From Syncephalis plumigaleata (Eukaryota > Zoopagomycota > Zoopagomycetes > Zoopagales > Piptocephalidaceae), in contig JAIXMF010000006.1 of assembly GCA_025201365.1 (NCBI GenBank), positions 1,140,814-1,204,813 on the forward strand: a stretch of DNA of 64,000 nucleotides, given 5' to 3'. Every line of letters begins with the position of its first letter. Positions within the stretch are counted from its first letter, which is position 1. Shown here piece after piece: positions 10,202 to 22,360 of the stretch. A model generated the notes under the pieces. It was not told where the DNA came from and did not search any database. It was given only the letters and a program-made list of their open reading frames with translations. Position numbers and translations under genes: made by a program.

Positions 10202-11283
10202 CTAGTCCCAATAACGATTATTGCGATCCCTACTACGATACTCATTCTGTCGACTGCGTTTCCGTTTCTTCTCCTCTTGATCGGCTAGAATGGCCAGAAT
10301 ACGAATAAACATACCAATTAGATCTGTGAACAGACTAATGCAGTCACCGGGGATATCTCGATAGCCAAGCTCGGCTTTCTCTATGATTAACTGCGTATCA
10401 TAGATGACTATATGCGATAGATGTGTACATGTATTAGCGTATGCTATCGTATATCATCGAGAACCTAGGTGACTTCCTTACCATAGCCACAAAAGATAGC
10501 TAGTCCAATGTAGAGTTCCGCTCGGAATAGTGTAGCCGACTGAATCCATATATTGAGGAATGACGACCAACATAGAATACTTAAACCTGAACCAAGCAAA
10601 CCGCCCAGGAAGAACCAGCTACGACGACGAGAGAACAGGGCACTCATCGAGAAACTAACAAATACGAGTGTAGTCGACACTAGAGCAGTTACCAGTACAC
10701 TACAATAATAATAATAACGAGTAGGAATGAATAAATATGGATTACGTATTCTACAAAGATAGCTTACCGAGGGTAGAAGTCAAGAATAGTCTCAATGAGA
10801 GGTCCTAACGACAGACCTTGACAAAAGGCGAATAGCTAGATATGATGGTATAGTCAGAACAAGTGCAAGTTTATATGCTGCACTAGACTTACCGATAGTA
10901 ATCCATAACGTATTGGCGTTGCTGCTTTACTCTGAGGCAAGGCCAATACACCAATGACCGAGATAAAGCATAGCAGACCTGATAGCATACCACCCTAAAC
11001 GCGTTTCATTGATAGATAGATAGATAGATAGATTAGCAGAAATAAATAGCACATATTGTGGTTAGCCTACCCTAAGCCAGTAGGAATAGAGATGAGTACG
11101 TGCACCTATAGCAGCAAGTGTTGAACAGCCAGCTAACGCCGCGTACACCTTAACTAAATGACGCTGCGTGTCGGGCGAGATCGCTTGAGTGGCCTTCAAT
11201 GCTTCGAAATTATAGCCTGATTGTCGGAATCGTCCCGTATCACTATCGCCATACGTACTACTGCTGCCACCGAAGAAAGACAT
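10202..11283 (-). CDS. Bax-inhibitor-1 / TMBIM family protein
   Basis: Five exons on the minus strand, starting MSFFGGSSSTYG at 11283 and ending with a basic tail RDRNNRYWD at 10202. Successive exons encode hydrophobic helices. The last exon carries the family's acidic signature, VIYDTQLIIEKAELGYRD followed by SLFTDLIGMFIRIL. In BI-1 proteins two aspartates in this region form the pH-sensing pore latch. The EEKKRKR-rich C-terminus resembles the ER-retention-like basic tail of animal BI-1. TMBIM proteins sit in the ER membrane and modulate calcium leak and stress-induced death. Introns follow GTAAG...TAG rules and all phases close, so the gene looks intact. Confidence 0.9.
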
Positions 11284-11769
11284 GTTTACGCGTTGCTATA
11301 GAGTGGTTGGTCAATGGATAGAATATAAAAGTAAAGGAACAATAAGAGTTGAAGGGAAAAGGGAAAGAGAAAGGCGAGGAACGTGTACACACAAGTATGA
11401 ATATAAGGATGAGATGGTATGTGTGTGTTTAATGCTGTTTGGCTAATAATGAATGTACCTCTTTAATTGAATTGCAACAATTCACAAAGTGACAATTTCT
11501 ACTGAATGGCCGTAAAATGCAGCATTAGTCTGATGACGATGTCTACAGGACTTTTCTGTGAAGTTTATGAAAATCCACACTCGTTCTTCTCTTTCTACTC
11601 TTCTTTCCTCCTTTCTCTGTAAACAACAACAACCACAAGCACGACAACGACAGTTAAGCAACATTAGTCCTACCATACTTGTCAGTGTTCCATCTTTCTC
11701 TTCTCTTTCTCTCTTTCTATTGTTACTTACGTCAGTGTAGCTTATAGTTTATAGCTTGTGGATGTCAAG
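11284..11769. promoter_or_regulatory. Bidirectional promoter region (BI-1 family / V-ATPase c'')
   Basis: This lies between two divergent genes. The right part is strongly pyrimidine-rich on + (CTTTCT-type runs at about 11585-11730), like other leaders in this window. No TATA box is obvious. Confidence 0.45.
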
Positions 11770-12375
11770 ATGGCCTATACACTTACTTATTCATCAGCGG
11801 GCCTCGTTAGTCTAGCCGGTATCTATGGCCTTTATTTATTGCTTACAGGCCAGGGTGATCGTTTTGACGTTGGCTGGTTTCTACGCACCAGTTCTCCGTA
11901 TATGTGGGCTCAACTAGGCATTGCCCTATGTATCGGTCTAAGTGTTGTAGGGGCAGCTTGGGGTATTTTCATCACGGGCAGCAGTATTCTAGGTGGTGCC
12001 GTTAAAGCACCACGTATTCGTACGAAGAATCTTATCTCGATTATTTTCTGTGAAGTTGTCGCCATCTACGGTGTTATCATGGCCATTGTCTTCTCGGCCA
12101 AGCTAGGCGAGGTATCGCCATCGAGTGGCGGGTTCACCGCATCGCATTACTACACGGGATTCTCGCTATTCTGGGGTGGACTCACCGTCGGCTTGTGCAA
12201 TCTCTTCTGCGGTCTATGTGTAGGCATTACAGGCAGTTCGGCTGCACTTGCTGATGCTCAGGATCCACAATTGTTTGTTAAAATATTGGTAGTGGAGATT
12301 TTCGGTTCAGTCATTGGACTGTTCGGTCTTATTGTTGGTCTATTGCAGACGGGTAAAGCAGCCGAATTTGCTTAG
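11770..12375 (+). CDS. VMA16: V-type ATPase proteolipid subunit c'' (Vo sector)
   Basis: Single exon, 201 residues; the start is the first ATG (MAYTLTYSS). Five hydrophobic segments are visible, as in c''. The proton-binding glutamate lies in [18 protein letters not shown], and a second glutamate-bearing helix is [18 protein letters not shown], typical of this duplicated proteolipid. Glycine-rich helix faces ([28 protein letters not shown]) match the family closely. The protein is part of the rotating c-ring that moves protons across vacuolar and other endomembranes. Length and motif spacing fit yeast Vma16 and animal ATP6V0B. Confidence 0.93.
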   Translation: MAYTLTYSSAGLVSLAGIYGLYLLLTGQGDRFDVGWFLRTSSPYMWAQLGIALCIGLSVVGAAWGIFITGSSILGGAVKAPRIRTKNLISIIFCEVVAIYGVIMAIVFSAKLGEVSPSSGGFTASHYYTGFSLFWGGLTVGLCNLFCGLCVGITGSSAALADAQDPQLFVKILVVEIFGSVIGLFGLIVGLLQTGKAAEFA

Positions 12376-12457
12376 GCAAATAAAGAAGAGCTATACATTT
12401 ATCGTAAACATAAATATAGTTTATTGTCACCATTCTTAGTACCATTAAAGAGAAGGA

Positions 12458-14432
12458 CTAGATATGCCATTGCATCCATGCTGTTTTGGCAGCTTCACTC
12501 AAGAAATCAGGAATGAATTCAATTAGTTTAACTTCATCGAACCCTTCATCGATGGAAGGTTTCACGAATCGTGCGTTATACGTGTGGAATGCCACATCAG
12601 GTAGCAATGATACACGTTGCTGTCTCGATGCAGTTATTGGTGATGATGATGATGATGCTAATTGAGCTTGTTCATTCATGTCTTCTAGTAGTTCTAATGG
12701 TTCCGTTACTGCTCGATAGATATTGTTATGACGAGCGAGTGCCACATCTGCGTTAAAGTAGAAACAACGCACTTTGGCATCATGATCACGTGCCAGTTTG
12801 ATATAGTCACGACGAGCATCTGCACTAGCATTCGTGTTATCTATGATGTAATTGCATATTAGTATTGTTATTAAAGCTTGTTTATGCGATATATACACAT
12901 ACACATATACATCGAGACACTTACCAATAACTACTGATTTCCCTTCTTGTAAGGCTAACTTGGTGGTAGCTATACATTTCTGCTTTGTATGTAGAATATC
13001 CTAATAATTGATCTCATGAATACAATAGAAACAAGACAGTTGCCACGATCATCGCTAATAGTATACCTGATTGATGTGGACATAGCCTGCTGGAGCAAAC
13101 CATTTATGATAAAATCTAGTTTTACCGGAAGCAGGCATGCCTGTAAATACAATCAATTCAAGACTATCCTCTACCGATGGTAACAATGTACTTTTGTCTA
13201 ATATTGTAAAATCTACATAATACATATATCATATATAAGCAATTGCAATATAATCACCTCTAGTATTCACTTGCCTCTATTCATGTATTCCTTGGGATTA
13301 ATTCCATCAAACTGGAATGTTACCGGCTTCTCTTTTAGAAAGTATTCTTCCGGTGTATAGAATGGTAGACCCGCATTGTCAGCAAACTTTCTATTGGCAT
13401 TACCATTGTTATAGCTCATGTTTATATATATATATATTGGTTACTCTACTGCATCACTTACCGATCACAGTCAGAATGATCTTTGTGTTTACCGGAGGAC
13501 CAGCCTAATGGTCGACCAGCTGCATCGCCTACGTAGAAACTCTTCGTCAAATCTACAAGTTGATTAAGCAATAGGTACACTTGTAAGAAATAGTTATTGA
13601 TCACTCACCCACAACTGCCGTGTTATTCCGATGTGCTATCATACGATGCCACATACCAATACGTGGCTTACGATGAATGTCTTTCTCGAGTGCAGCATAG
13701 ATTTGTACCGGTACATTTAACTGTTGGCATTAACTATTAGCTAGTATACCCTAATAGACTACTATATATATATAGATGACTCACCTGAGCAATAACTCGT
13801 TCTAATTTCTCCATAAAGACCTGCTTCTTTGGATTGGTAGCTCCGTTCTTTCTCGTATTACGAAGTCCATACTGATTGGAGAAGAATACAATTTGGTAGC
13901 TAAATAAACACGGATGATGATGATAATCCGCGTTATTCTATGATTGGTCTATACTACACATGCTATGATGCTCACCCGTCTTCATGAAGTTGACGAACAC
14001 GTTCAGGCACACAGGGAAACGTCCACTGCCAGTCGTCGGCGTGTTTAGCATGAACATGTGTGCCACGCACATCGAATATAGTACCATCCTACGCAAGTAT
14101 ATAATTGCAGACAAGAAGTGATAACCACCATTGATTTAGCTTATTAGTAGATACATGGTGCATGCTACGACTTACCAAGTCAAATGCCGCGATACATTCT
14201 CTCGGTGTTGGCTGTAAAGCATGACCATAAAGGAGTGTCTGATCATCTTGCCACGTAATCAGTTTAGTCTTTGGCGTCGTGAAGAAAGGGTGTACTAGAG
14301 TGTATACACCATACCGTTGAGTAATAGTTAGCAACTAGCAGTCAGTTAGACCGATCAAATAGTATGCCTACTCTTCTTCTTAGCCGATTCTGCTTCACTG
14401 CTCGACGTTACTTTGTCTGATTTACGCTTCAT
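12458..14432 (-). CDS. Bifunctional polynucleotide phosphatase/kinase (PNKP)
   Basis: This is a multi-exon gene. The N-terminus is a short basic Lys/Ser stretch (MKRKSDKVTSSSEAESAKKK), probably a nuclear signal, with no FHA domain. The phosphatase domain has the HAD nucleophile motif FDL|DGT split by an intron at about 14175, then a QIVFFSNQYG block and a VVGDAAGRP block. The kinase half has a P-loop VFTGMPASGKT, then VVIDNTNASADARRDY, the PNKP hallmark, and a CFYFNADVALARHNN block. The C-terminal MQWHI closes the gene. The enzyme restores 3'-OH and 5'-phosphate at DNA strand breaks. The first intron is uncertain, since donors at either of two positions would keep phase differently. Confidence 0.9.
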
Positions 14433-15902
14433 TGTAGGGGAGAATGAGGAATAGTAAAAATAAAGGAGATAACCCTCATTATCCAAAGGAACTATTTTGA
14501 TCTGTAGTAACTTTATTGGATGCCATAATAACGAGTACACCGATTACTCAGAATTATTCTATGAAGAGAGGACATCAAACTAGCATGTTTGTTTGTTCCT
14601 TTAACCATTCATCATTGTACCACCATATTCACTGGTCATGTGGTTCAGTCCACGAACGATTTATTCCGAGTAGAATACACAAAGTGTAACCAATTCGACT
14701 AGTGTTCTATTCTAACATTAGTTCATTTGTACAATGTTCGTATTAGTTCGTATTTGTTGCGAATACAATGATGTAATAGGTCATTCTCGTCTACAGTTGA
14801 TATGATCATCATAGCAACGATAGTAATCATTATTACCGTATAATAAACTATTAGTCGTTTCACAGCTTGTATCATAGGTTAAATATTTGATTCATGAGTG
14901 CGATGTTCATTCTAATACCTATTAGATGATATGGATAGCAATATTTTAGCTATTGTCTTGCAATCTAGATTAGGATTATATCGAGTCAGTAATAATCCAT
15001 AGATGGTACTTTTTCCTTGATGTATTCTCCATTAGTGTTCAATGTTACCTATGACGTAAACGAGTGATATTAGGCGGAACAGCACGAGGCTAGTAAACAA
15101 CGATTGGTACATAGGATATTCATCAGATACGATGAAGTAGTAGGCTTGGCCGAAGTTTCTTTTACTACAAACCATGCTAGATACATGACTACACGTACAT
15201 GTACGTGTACGTGTGTATACAAGAAATGTAAATAGTAGCTAGCCCCCTTTCTACTTATTATTACGTATGTGTGTGTGTGCTATGAAATGCATCATGTCAT
15301 TATTGTTATTGTTACGGTATTATCTAGTGATGCAGGCGGGATTGTGAATGCATATCATGTTTGAATCGCTTGTGGAACAAATGAGAGGAGTTCGACTGAT
15401 GTTCAATTCTGGCCTTTTCTCTCACTTTCTCTCGCTTGCTTCTCGCTTCTTCTACCTCGCTCACCTCACTTCACCTCACCTCATTTCTCCTTCGCATTAC
15501 TGTTTTTTCTTATTAGGAATTATTTGTCGAAAATATACCCATTTGCCAACGTGACATTTAATTTCTGCCTCCGCTGTACTGCTAATATATAATTGTTGTT
15601 ACTGCTATCGCTACTATTGGTCCGACATTTTTCATTCACAACGCCTTACTTTCTGTGTTGGATTACGGGGGTATCAACAACGCGCAACTGCAACTGCTTC
15701 TCCTCCTTCTCTTCTACTTGTACTTTTGCCTATCATCCTTGGTTATCGCTCCTTTTCGTTATCTACTCCATGTTTTATGGTTGATCTATCATCGTCGTCA
15801 TTGTTGCACTATTATTATTGTAGTCGTCGTCGTCGTCGTTGTTGTTATTGTTAGCGTATAGTAAAATCAACTTCTTGTGTATCATTGTGTTTATTGCTTT
15901 CC
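14433..15902. other. Intergenic region between divergent PNKP and Avt-type genes
   Basis: The left half is AT-rich with no coding signal. An alternating ACGTGTAC tract lies at about 15190-15215. The right part (15410-15880) is strongly pyrimidine-rich with CTT, CCTCACTT and GTCGTC repeats and forms the leader of the downstream gene. Confidence 0.45.
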
Positions 15903-18138
15903 ATGGAATATCCATCGTCATTCCCATCTATTCCTACTGGTACTACACCTGTTGATTCCCCTCGTTACTTGTCTAGATACCAGGAAGATGAAGAAGATAC
16001 GCAACCTGGCAATGTATCTGGAATGAATCAACAACAACAAGAACGTCAGCAACATCAGCAACATCATGGTGGATTTCGGTTCTTCCAATCGGCCATTGCT
16101 GATCAAGGTGATGATGGTGGTGTACATTCGAATCATCGCCATAGTTTTGGCTATTCAACTTCTGATGATGACGAAGATGAAGATAATGAGTATGCAGCCT
16201 CAGTAGTTAGCGATATAAGTGATGATGATGATGATGCTAGTCATCGTGATGGCCTTGGAACTGGACAACCATCTGCGAGGTCACGACGGTTAACACGCCA
16301 ACGATACCATCATTCATCGAATGCAGCACTCGAGGATGCAGCTGCAGATGATGTTTCACGTGGTTATACCGTCAATAGTGGGCTTCAAGTGGGAAGTAAT
16401 GCCTCATCTGGCCTGTGGATTGCCTCGTCACCCGCACAGGATGCACCTATAGTGTAAGTGATCATGTCATACGATGCTAGTCATTCTAGTTATTATTATT
16501 ACTCGATATTATGTCGTATGCATGTACTAATCAATAGACAGTGGATCATTACCAGTTGGTTCACTAGGATCTCATTATGATATAGGTGTTAATTTTGAGC
16601 GATCAAACCCACATATAATGCGATTGCCAACTCATAGCAATGCTAGTATTAGCGAGATAGCAGAGCCCACATTCAATACGCCGAATGTACATCGATATGA
16701 AGCCATAAATCAGCATTTGACTACATCTGATGAGCGTGCCTCGCTCATGACATCCGTCTACTCGCACAACCTACCAAAGTCATATGCCGGTACAGATTCA
16801 ACGGCAACTCCGCCGCAATTAGACACGATTGTCTCGGTAACGGGCGATGCATTGAGGAAATCCGAGTCTGCCATTAGTCAAGTTTGTTTGGATGTCGAAC
16901 AAAGTCGTAGCAGCTTCTCACAATCTGTATTCAACGCGGTTAACGTACTTATGGGCATTGCCGTACTTTCACTACCATTGGCCTTCCGTATTACCGGCTG
17001 GTTACTCGGCCTATGTATGCTTTTGCTGTTCGCGCTTATTACTCGCTATACCGCGGGACTCATTAAAAACTGTCTCGACTCGAATCGCGACCTAACGACC
17101 TATGCCGATATTGGCTACGCGGCATTTGGTGCCATAGGTCGTCGTATACTTACCCTAATATTGGTGCTGGAACTTGTCGCAGTTAGTGTCGCTGTGGTCA
17201 TTGTATTGTCGGATTCGCTAGTGGCAATCGAGCCAGCTTTGGCCCAGACATCGATTCCACACCTACCAAAGTTACTAGCCTGGCTAATACTGACGCCCAC
17301 CACTTGGTTAGCGCTACGCTGGCTGGCCTATGGCAGTGTACTCGGTGTCGCGAGTACCATGATGCTAACCGTGGTGGTGGTGGTCGATGGTTTATCGAAA
17401 CCCGTCGCACCAGGTTCATTATGGCAATGGGCATCGATTAGTGCGATGCCAGTGGACTGGTCGAGATTACCGTTAAGCTTCGGCCTACTTATGGCGGGAT
17501 TCGCGGGACATGCCGTCTTCCCTAATCTCTACAAAGATATGCGACAAACGCGTCAATTCCCTCGTATGGCTAATATCGCCTATATGATCACTCTCGCCAC
17601 CTATGTGACGATGGCCCTGGCTGGCTATCTAATGTTTGGCGATGAAACAAAACAAGAGGTAAGCAAGCAGCATTGATGTCACTATAATCGTTTAACTTTT
17701 CCTCTTTCTTTCTTTCTCTTCATGTAGATTACGCAGAATCTAGCTAAAATTAAAGGCTATCCTAAACTACTCACCATGGCCACACTCTACATGTTTCTAT
17801 TGATCCCCATAAGCAAGTATGCTCTCGGTTTGAGCCCGGTGTTCTCGGTGGTAGAACTACGCTGCTTTAATCCCACGCAGCTGACACGTCCGCGTCGTTT
17901 GATCTTGCGCTCTGCATTGTCCACGATCGTCTGTTTGATTGCTATCGTATTCCCGGGATTTCATCGTGTTATGTCGCTGGTAGGCAGTTTTAACGCGTTT
18001 ACCGTTTGTGTTATATTCCCTATACTTTGCCATTGGCAAATATTCGGTCGATATGGCATCTACCGTACGGTTGATGTAATCCTCTTGGTAACAAGTGTTT
18101 TCTGTTCTATCACCGGAACCATTTGGTCCTTCCTTTGA
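15903..18138 (+). CDS. Avt-type vacuolar amino-acid transporter (AAAP family)
   Basis: Three exons: 15903-16453, 16542-17658 and 17728-18138, about 692 residues. The first ~340 residues are hydrophilic, Gln/Asp/Ser-rich and acidic (STSDDDEDEDNEY), a long cytosolic tail as in Avt1. The first membrane helix carries the family hallmark SVFNAVNVLMGIAVLSLPLA, followed by GWLLGLCMLLLFALITRYTA. About ten further helices follow, and GHAVFPNLYKDM is the conserved mid-domain motif. It probably moves neutral amino acids across the vacuolar membrane by proton exchange. Splice phases close exactly and no frame break is seen. Confidence 0.88.
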
Positions 18139-18409
18139 AGTGTTATGCATTGACATTGACCCTCTGTTTATAAGTTCAAATGCAATCATTCTGGCTAATG
18201 TGTCATGCTTACCCATTGCTTTACAATAAAAATTATATAGTTTCTACCAATTATGTCAAGTGTCAATATTAGAGCTATACCCAAATAAAGCTATTAGTAT
18301 GATCTGATTCCATTGTTATTTTATTAAGGATTGTATCGCAAGTATTCCAGCATAACAATACAACTCTGCCATAAATAGATTGGAATTGCATTCGACAGGT
18401 TTATTTCTT

Positions 18410-18763
18410 CTAGTCGCGGACACAATATTTCAAACCGTATGGATTGGCACCATTAACGTATTTCCCCTTGTTGGCTTCATGCCAACCATCGGGACATGAT
18501 TCGCATGTTTTACCAAAGAAGCTGCAGCCGACCATGTGGTATGGCGCACCTTTATCTGGAGTATACGTTTTGGTTCCGTCTCCACTTCCACCGATCTGGT
18601 GATAGCCATCGGGACAAGCGGGACATCCGACGTTTGGAAGCCAACATTCAATTTTTATATTTGGCGGCTCAACTCGTATCTTGGCTGAAATGGCGTCTAC
18701 CATAACGCTTCCGATTAGCGAGGCTACGACAAGTGAGAGAATGCTGGCAGTTGATAGCTTCAT
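18410..18763 (-). CDS. Secreted cysteine-rich protein with duplicated CPDG module
   Basis: It starts MKLSTASILSLVVASLIGSV, a clear signal peptide, with 117 residues in all. The mature protein contains two similar modules, each ending CPACPDGYH or CESCPDGWHEA, separated by a Gly/Asp-rich loop, and ends YCVRD. The eight cysteines suggest four disulfides. A TATATAAAG box lies about 90 bp upstream on the coding strand (18851-18858). Single exon. I do not recognise a named family; a wall-bound or secreted defence/effector-like protein is plausible but unproven. Confidence 0.75.
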   Translation of the reverse strand: MKLSTASILSLVVASLIGSVMVDAISAKIRVEPPNIKIECWLPNVGCPACPDGYHQIGGSGDGTKTYTPDKGAPYHMVGCSFFGKTCESCPDGWHEANKGKYVNGANPYGLKYCVRD

Positions 18764-18850
18764 GATGATGTTTATCGTGTATAGTAAGGCAATGACAAGT
18801 GGATGATTGTAATGAGTAATGTATGATGGTATACGGATTAGCATCGTCCC

Positions 18851-18858
18851 TTTATATA
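18851..18858 (-). promoter_or_regulatory. TATA box of secreted-protein gene
   Basis: TATATAAAG on the minus strand, about 90 bp before the ATG at 18763. TATA boxes are otherwise rare ahead of genes in this window. Confidence 0.5.
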
Positions 18859-19556
18859 CTGAACAAACAAGCAGGTAACATGCTATCGAATCTATATCTT
18901 GGTCTAGACCTACTTGCTTGCCTTAGGTCATGCAGCACTACAATAAAATCCTGTTAGATTTTATCATTCCCTCGGTATATAGGCCTTTATTCAACTATTC
19001 TTAGACCCTTTACTTGAGCACTGTATTTGTTATCATTTATTCCATAATACGATATTCTATCCATACATTGTATAATACCAGTCTAATGGGAATATTAATC
19101 GTTGCTTGACTGACTATCACGATAATCTCATAGATGTGCTTTCATTATTGAACTCTAATTGGAAATGATCGATGAAGTAAGCACATTGCTTCAACAAACT
19201 AAATATACGCTGGATCTGTAGGCAAAGGCAAGAGGAATAGGTCATTCCAATAGACGACGATGACAGGTTAATCCAATGCTGCGGTTACATCCTACGCTAT
19301 GCTAAATGATCCATCTGTCTATTCAATATCTCCTCATTCCCTTTTTCACTTATAGCAATACAATAAACAATTGATATCAATAGATTATTACATTGCTGAT
19401 TGGATGATTAATCAAACTTGAAATAACTGCTAAACTATTGTGTGCTAGTCAGTCATGCTAATACGGAACAATACGATGCCATAACCTAACAAGGTGAAAG
19501 GCATGTATATTTTGTAACTTGTTGTTTTTATTGAATAAGCAACCATTCTAGCCTTC
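18859..19556. other. Intergenic spacer, no gene seen
   Basis: AT-rich, mixed sequence with no splice-consistent coding signal on either strand. Confidence 0.4.
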
Positions 19557-19735
19557 CAAGTGAATACTCTCATTACGTGGAAGAAATGGAATAGCTGGTG
19601 CAGGTCGATCTACAATGCTCAATGAACTTTAATCCATCAATGTGCTGACTAAATTATCATTGGAATTGAAATCGAAAGATACTGCGTGGTTATCATTATC
19701 AGATGGTAACTCATTAAATGACGTTAACAATTGTG
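19557..19735 (-). pseudogene. Unidentified coding-like fragment with an in-frame stop
   Basis: The minus-strand frame reads a soluble acidic stretch (NELPSDNDNHAVSFDF), then one TAA, then continues in the same frame with VDRPAPAIPFLPRNESIHLE before a stop. The composition is protein-like on both sides of the break. The fragment begins directly beside terminal-repeat copy B. It could be the truncated 3' end of a gene disrupted by the repeat, or chance. No family was recognised. Confidence 0.25.
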
Positions 19736-19738
19736 CAA

Positions 19739-19801
19739 ATTATCTATTAATAAAGAGCAAAAGTTAAAGGATAAATGCGCAAATTGGATGGAAAAACACT
19801 G
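19739..19801 (+). repeat. Terminal-repeat family copy B
   Basis: Over its inner 60 bp this is almost the same sequence as 6839-6900 (GCAAAAGTTAAAGGATAAAT, then GCGCAAATTGG, ending GAAAAACACTG), followed by TA. No inverted partner was found nearby, so it is a solo end. It lies about 60 bp before the Nup42-like start codon. Confidence 0.6.
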
Positions 19802-19862
19802 TAAATTGATCAATTTTTATCATTTCACCAAACGAAACTCGATTTCCTTCTCCTTTGTTATT

Positions 19863-21372
19863 ATGGCAATTTGCAAATACTATCTTGAAGGACGGTGCCG
19901 TTACGGCAATGCCTGTCGCTTTGAACATAGACAAGGTGATCAGCCAGTGAGGGCATTTGGAAGTGGTGGCAGCAGTGGTGGTGGTAAGTAATCAACTAAC
20001 AAGTCTATATTCACTACTACAACTATTATTGTTTATTATTGTACACTATGCTAATATAAAACGGTTAGGCTGGCAGAATAGTAATCAGCATAGTGGCAAC
20101 AAGGATGGTAATCCGTTAATGACACTTGCTAATCAACTTACACCCGCTTCCATACAAGCTGATATGAGTAATAGCGAGTGTCCCGATTGGCGTCTTAGTT
20201 GTTATAGTCCCATTCGTAGTGCACCCAACTTATTAGATGGTGCTGATAACTTGGAAATGTCGTTTGAAGAAGCGAGAATGGCATGTTACGCGGCTTCTAA
20301 ACCACCGGGTAACTTTCAAGATTATGTAAGTTATTACTGCTAATTCATACAGATATATCCATATCATTACGTGTGTGTGCATTATACTAATCAATCGTTC
20401 TATTAATAGGAGAGAACCATGTTTATGTTGATGGAGAAGAGCGAGCAACGTATACGTCATTTGCTTAGCAATCTACCAGCAGCCATCAGTCAGATGAAAC
20501 AACTATGTCGTACGACAGATGGCACCTTTAATAGCTCATCTACATCGAATACCTTTAATACGAGTAGTGCATTCGGTAGCAACAATCCAACTACAAATAT
20601 GAACTCGGCATTCGGCAGTAATACGAATAGTGCATTCGGCAGTAACAATTATAGCAGTGGACAATCAAGTGCATTTGGTGGTTCATCTTCCAATCAGTCT
20701 AGTGCATTTACTAGTACGTATTCGGTAGTAAGAAAGTGACACCTACCATGGGAGGAGGAGGAGGGGATCTGTATTCGGACAAGTGTCATCACTTGGTAGC
20801 ACACCTGTATTCGGACAGAGTGCATTTGGATCATCTAATAATCAGAATCTAAATACTGCTAATACAGGATCAGCATTTGGTCAGAGTGCATTTGGCAATA
20901 CGAATACAAATAGTTCAGTTGCATTTGGACAGACGAGTACACTTGGTAATAGCAATACAATAATAATAATGCATTTGGATCTGCCTTTAATCAGAATACA
21001 AATCAATCTACACCAATGAATTCAGCATTCGGTACGGTAAATAATCCACAAGCAGCAACAACATCAGCATTTGGATCTGCCTTTGGACAAGTTACTCCAT
21101 CAACCGCAACAACAACATCAGCATTTGGTCAAGTAACGAATAATACAAGTGGATTTGGGACATCAACCGCACCATTAGCAAATACAGGTTTCGGTATCAA
21201 TACAAATAGTAGTAGTAATAACACATTAGCAGAATCAAATCAGATTATTGTCCCTAGTATATTATCATCAGAATACACTGTAGAGGATATAGAAGCATTT
21301 CAATCGGGTAACTTTGTATTTGGTCAGATACCTGAATTAGAACCACCTCCACACTTACGTATGCGACAATAA
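19863..21372 (+). CDS. Nup42/NUPL2-like FG nucleoporin with CCCH zinc finger (frame breaks)
   Basis: Exon 1 encodes a CCCH finger at the very N-terminus (CKYYLEGRCRYGNACRFEH), as in NUPL2/NLP1. Exons 2 and 3 give a helical region (WRLSCYSP, MSFEEARMACYAA). A long FG domain with repeated SAFG, VFG and AFGQ units follows. The C-terminus (LSSEYTVEDIEAFQSGNFVF) matches the Gle1-binding tail of this family. The protein docks Gle1 at the cytoplasmic pore face to help Dbp5 release mRNPs. The FG region contains three apparent one-base frame breaks, near 20715, in a GGA/G tract at 20753-20767, and near 20957-20968. I read these as sequence errors because FG motifs continue across each. Confidence 0.8.
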
Positions 21373-22181
21373 ATCATCGTCATTATTTGCTAATCAATAG
21401 AGAATACATGTAGTATATTACGTCATAATGGTATAACAGTAGTGGTTCAAATATATCATGTGCAATTACTCGATATTCACCATTTCATTTCACTTCACAT
21501 GTGCCTCATCATCATCATCATCATCTCCCCTTCAACACATTCACCTAAACCTCCGACTGTCTGTAGCCAATCAATAAGTGGGAGGCATGTGGATGTGTGG
21601 TTGGTTTGTTGATGAATGTGTGGATCCCCTTTTTTCCTTGCCATCAGTACGGTGTCGTTAATTACCGAGGAGTGAGTTCCACTTTCCTTTCCTTCACTTC
21701 ACTTCACTTTACTAATCACTACAATCACACTACTGTTGCGTATTTACTTGTTCTATTTGATTATCAAACATACGCGTGTGTGTTTTATTTTGTCCTCCTC
21801 TCTACACGTCTATATTTATCACACTAGGTTGATACGTCATCTGGTTTACGGTCTCGTTGATTACACGTCTTGAAGAAACATACATACTACAAATTGCTGT
21901 TATTGTTGTTGTCTAGCTTGTTCTATTTCTATTACTTTATTAGTATCTATACAAGTAAATATATATACGTAGAACGAGCAAGCAAATAAGCGAGTATAGT
22001 AGTTTATTGCGTGTTATTAACGCTTACTTACTTGATTATCAAATAGTCTTTCTCTTTTCTTGTTAGTTGTTTATTTATTGTTATCTTGATACCTTCCTCT
22101 ACTACTACTATTATTATTATTAGTGTTGTTGTTGTTGTTTCCTTGTTTTCTTTTACCTCTTTTTCCTTTGTAGTCACTCAT

Positions 22182-22213
<32 letters not shown>

Positions 22214-22360
22214 CTGGTTAACAATTGCAGCAGCTTATAATAATAATAATACCCTTACTTAGCACTGTTATTACGCCTTGTGTGCACTTGTCTATCTACC
22301 AGTATATCTCATATCCTATCGGTTACTCCTTACATCGTTGATTATCTCATATTACAAACT
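21373..22360. other. Intergenic region with long pyrimidine-rich leader
   Basis: It contains TCATCATC (about 21506-21526), CTTCACTT repeats, and an ACT microsatellite at about 22180-22210. Strong T/C bias on + towards the CRAL-TRIO gene suggests its promoter and 5' UTR. No gene was seen. Confidence 0.45.

Noticed and set aside
10985-11035. GATA tetranucleotide run as a regulatory array
   Set aside because: A simple microsatellite inside an intron of the BI-1 family gene; similar runs occur elsewhere.
20712-20766. Intron explanation for the Nup42 frame break
   Set aside because: A GTATTC...GGAG intron would restore phase, but it has no pyrimidine tract or branch site and would remove an FG motif; missing bases fit better.
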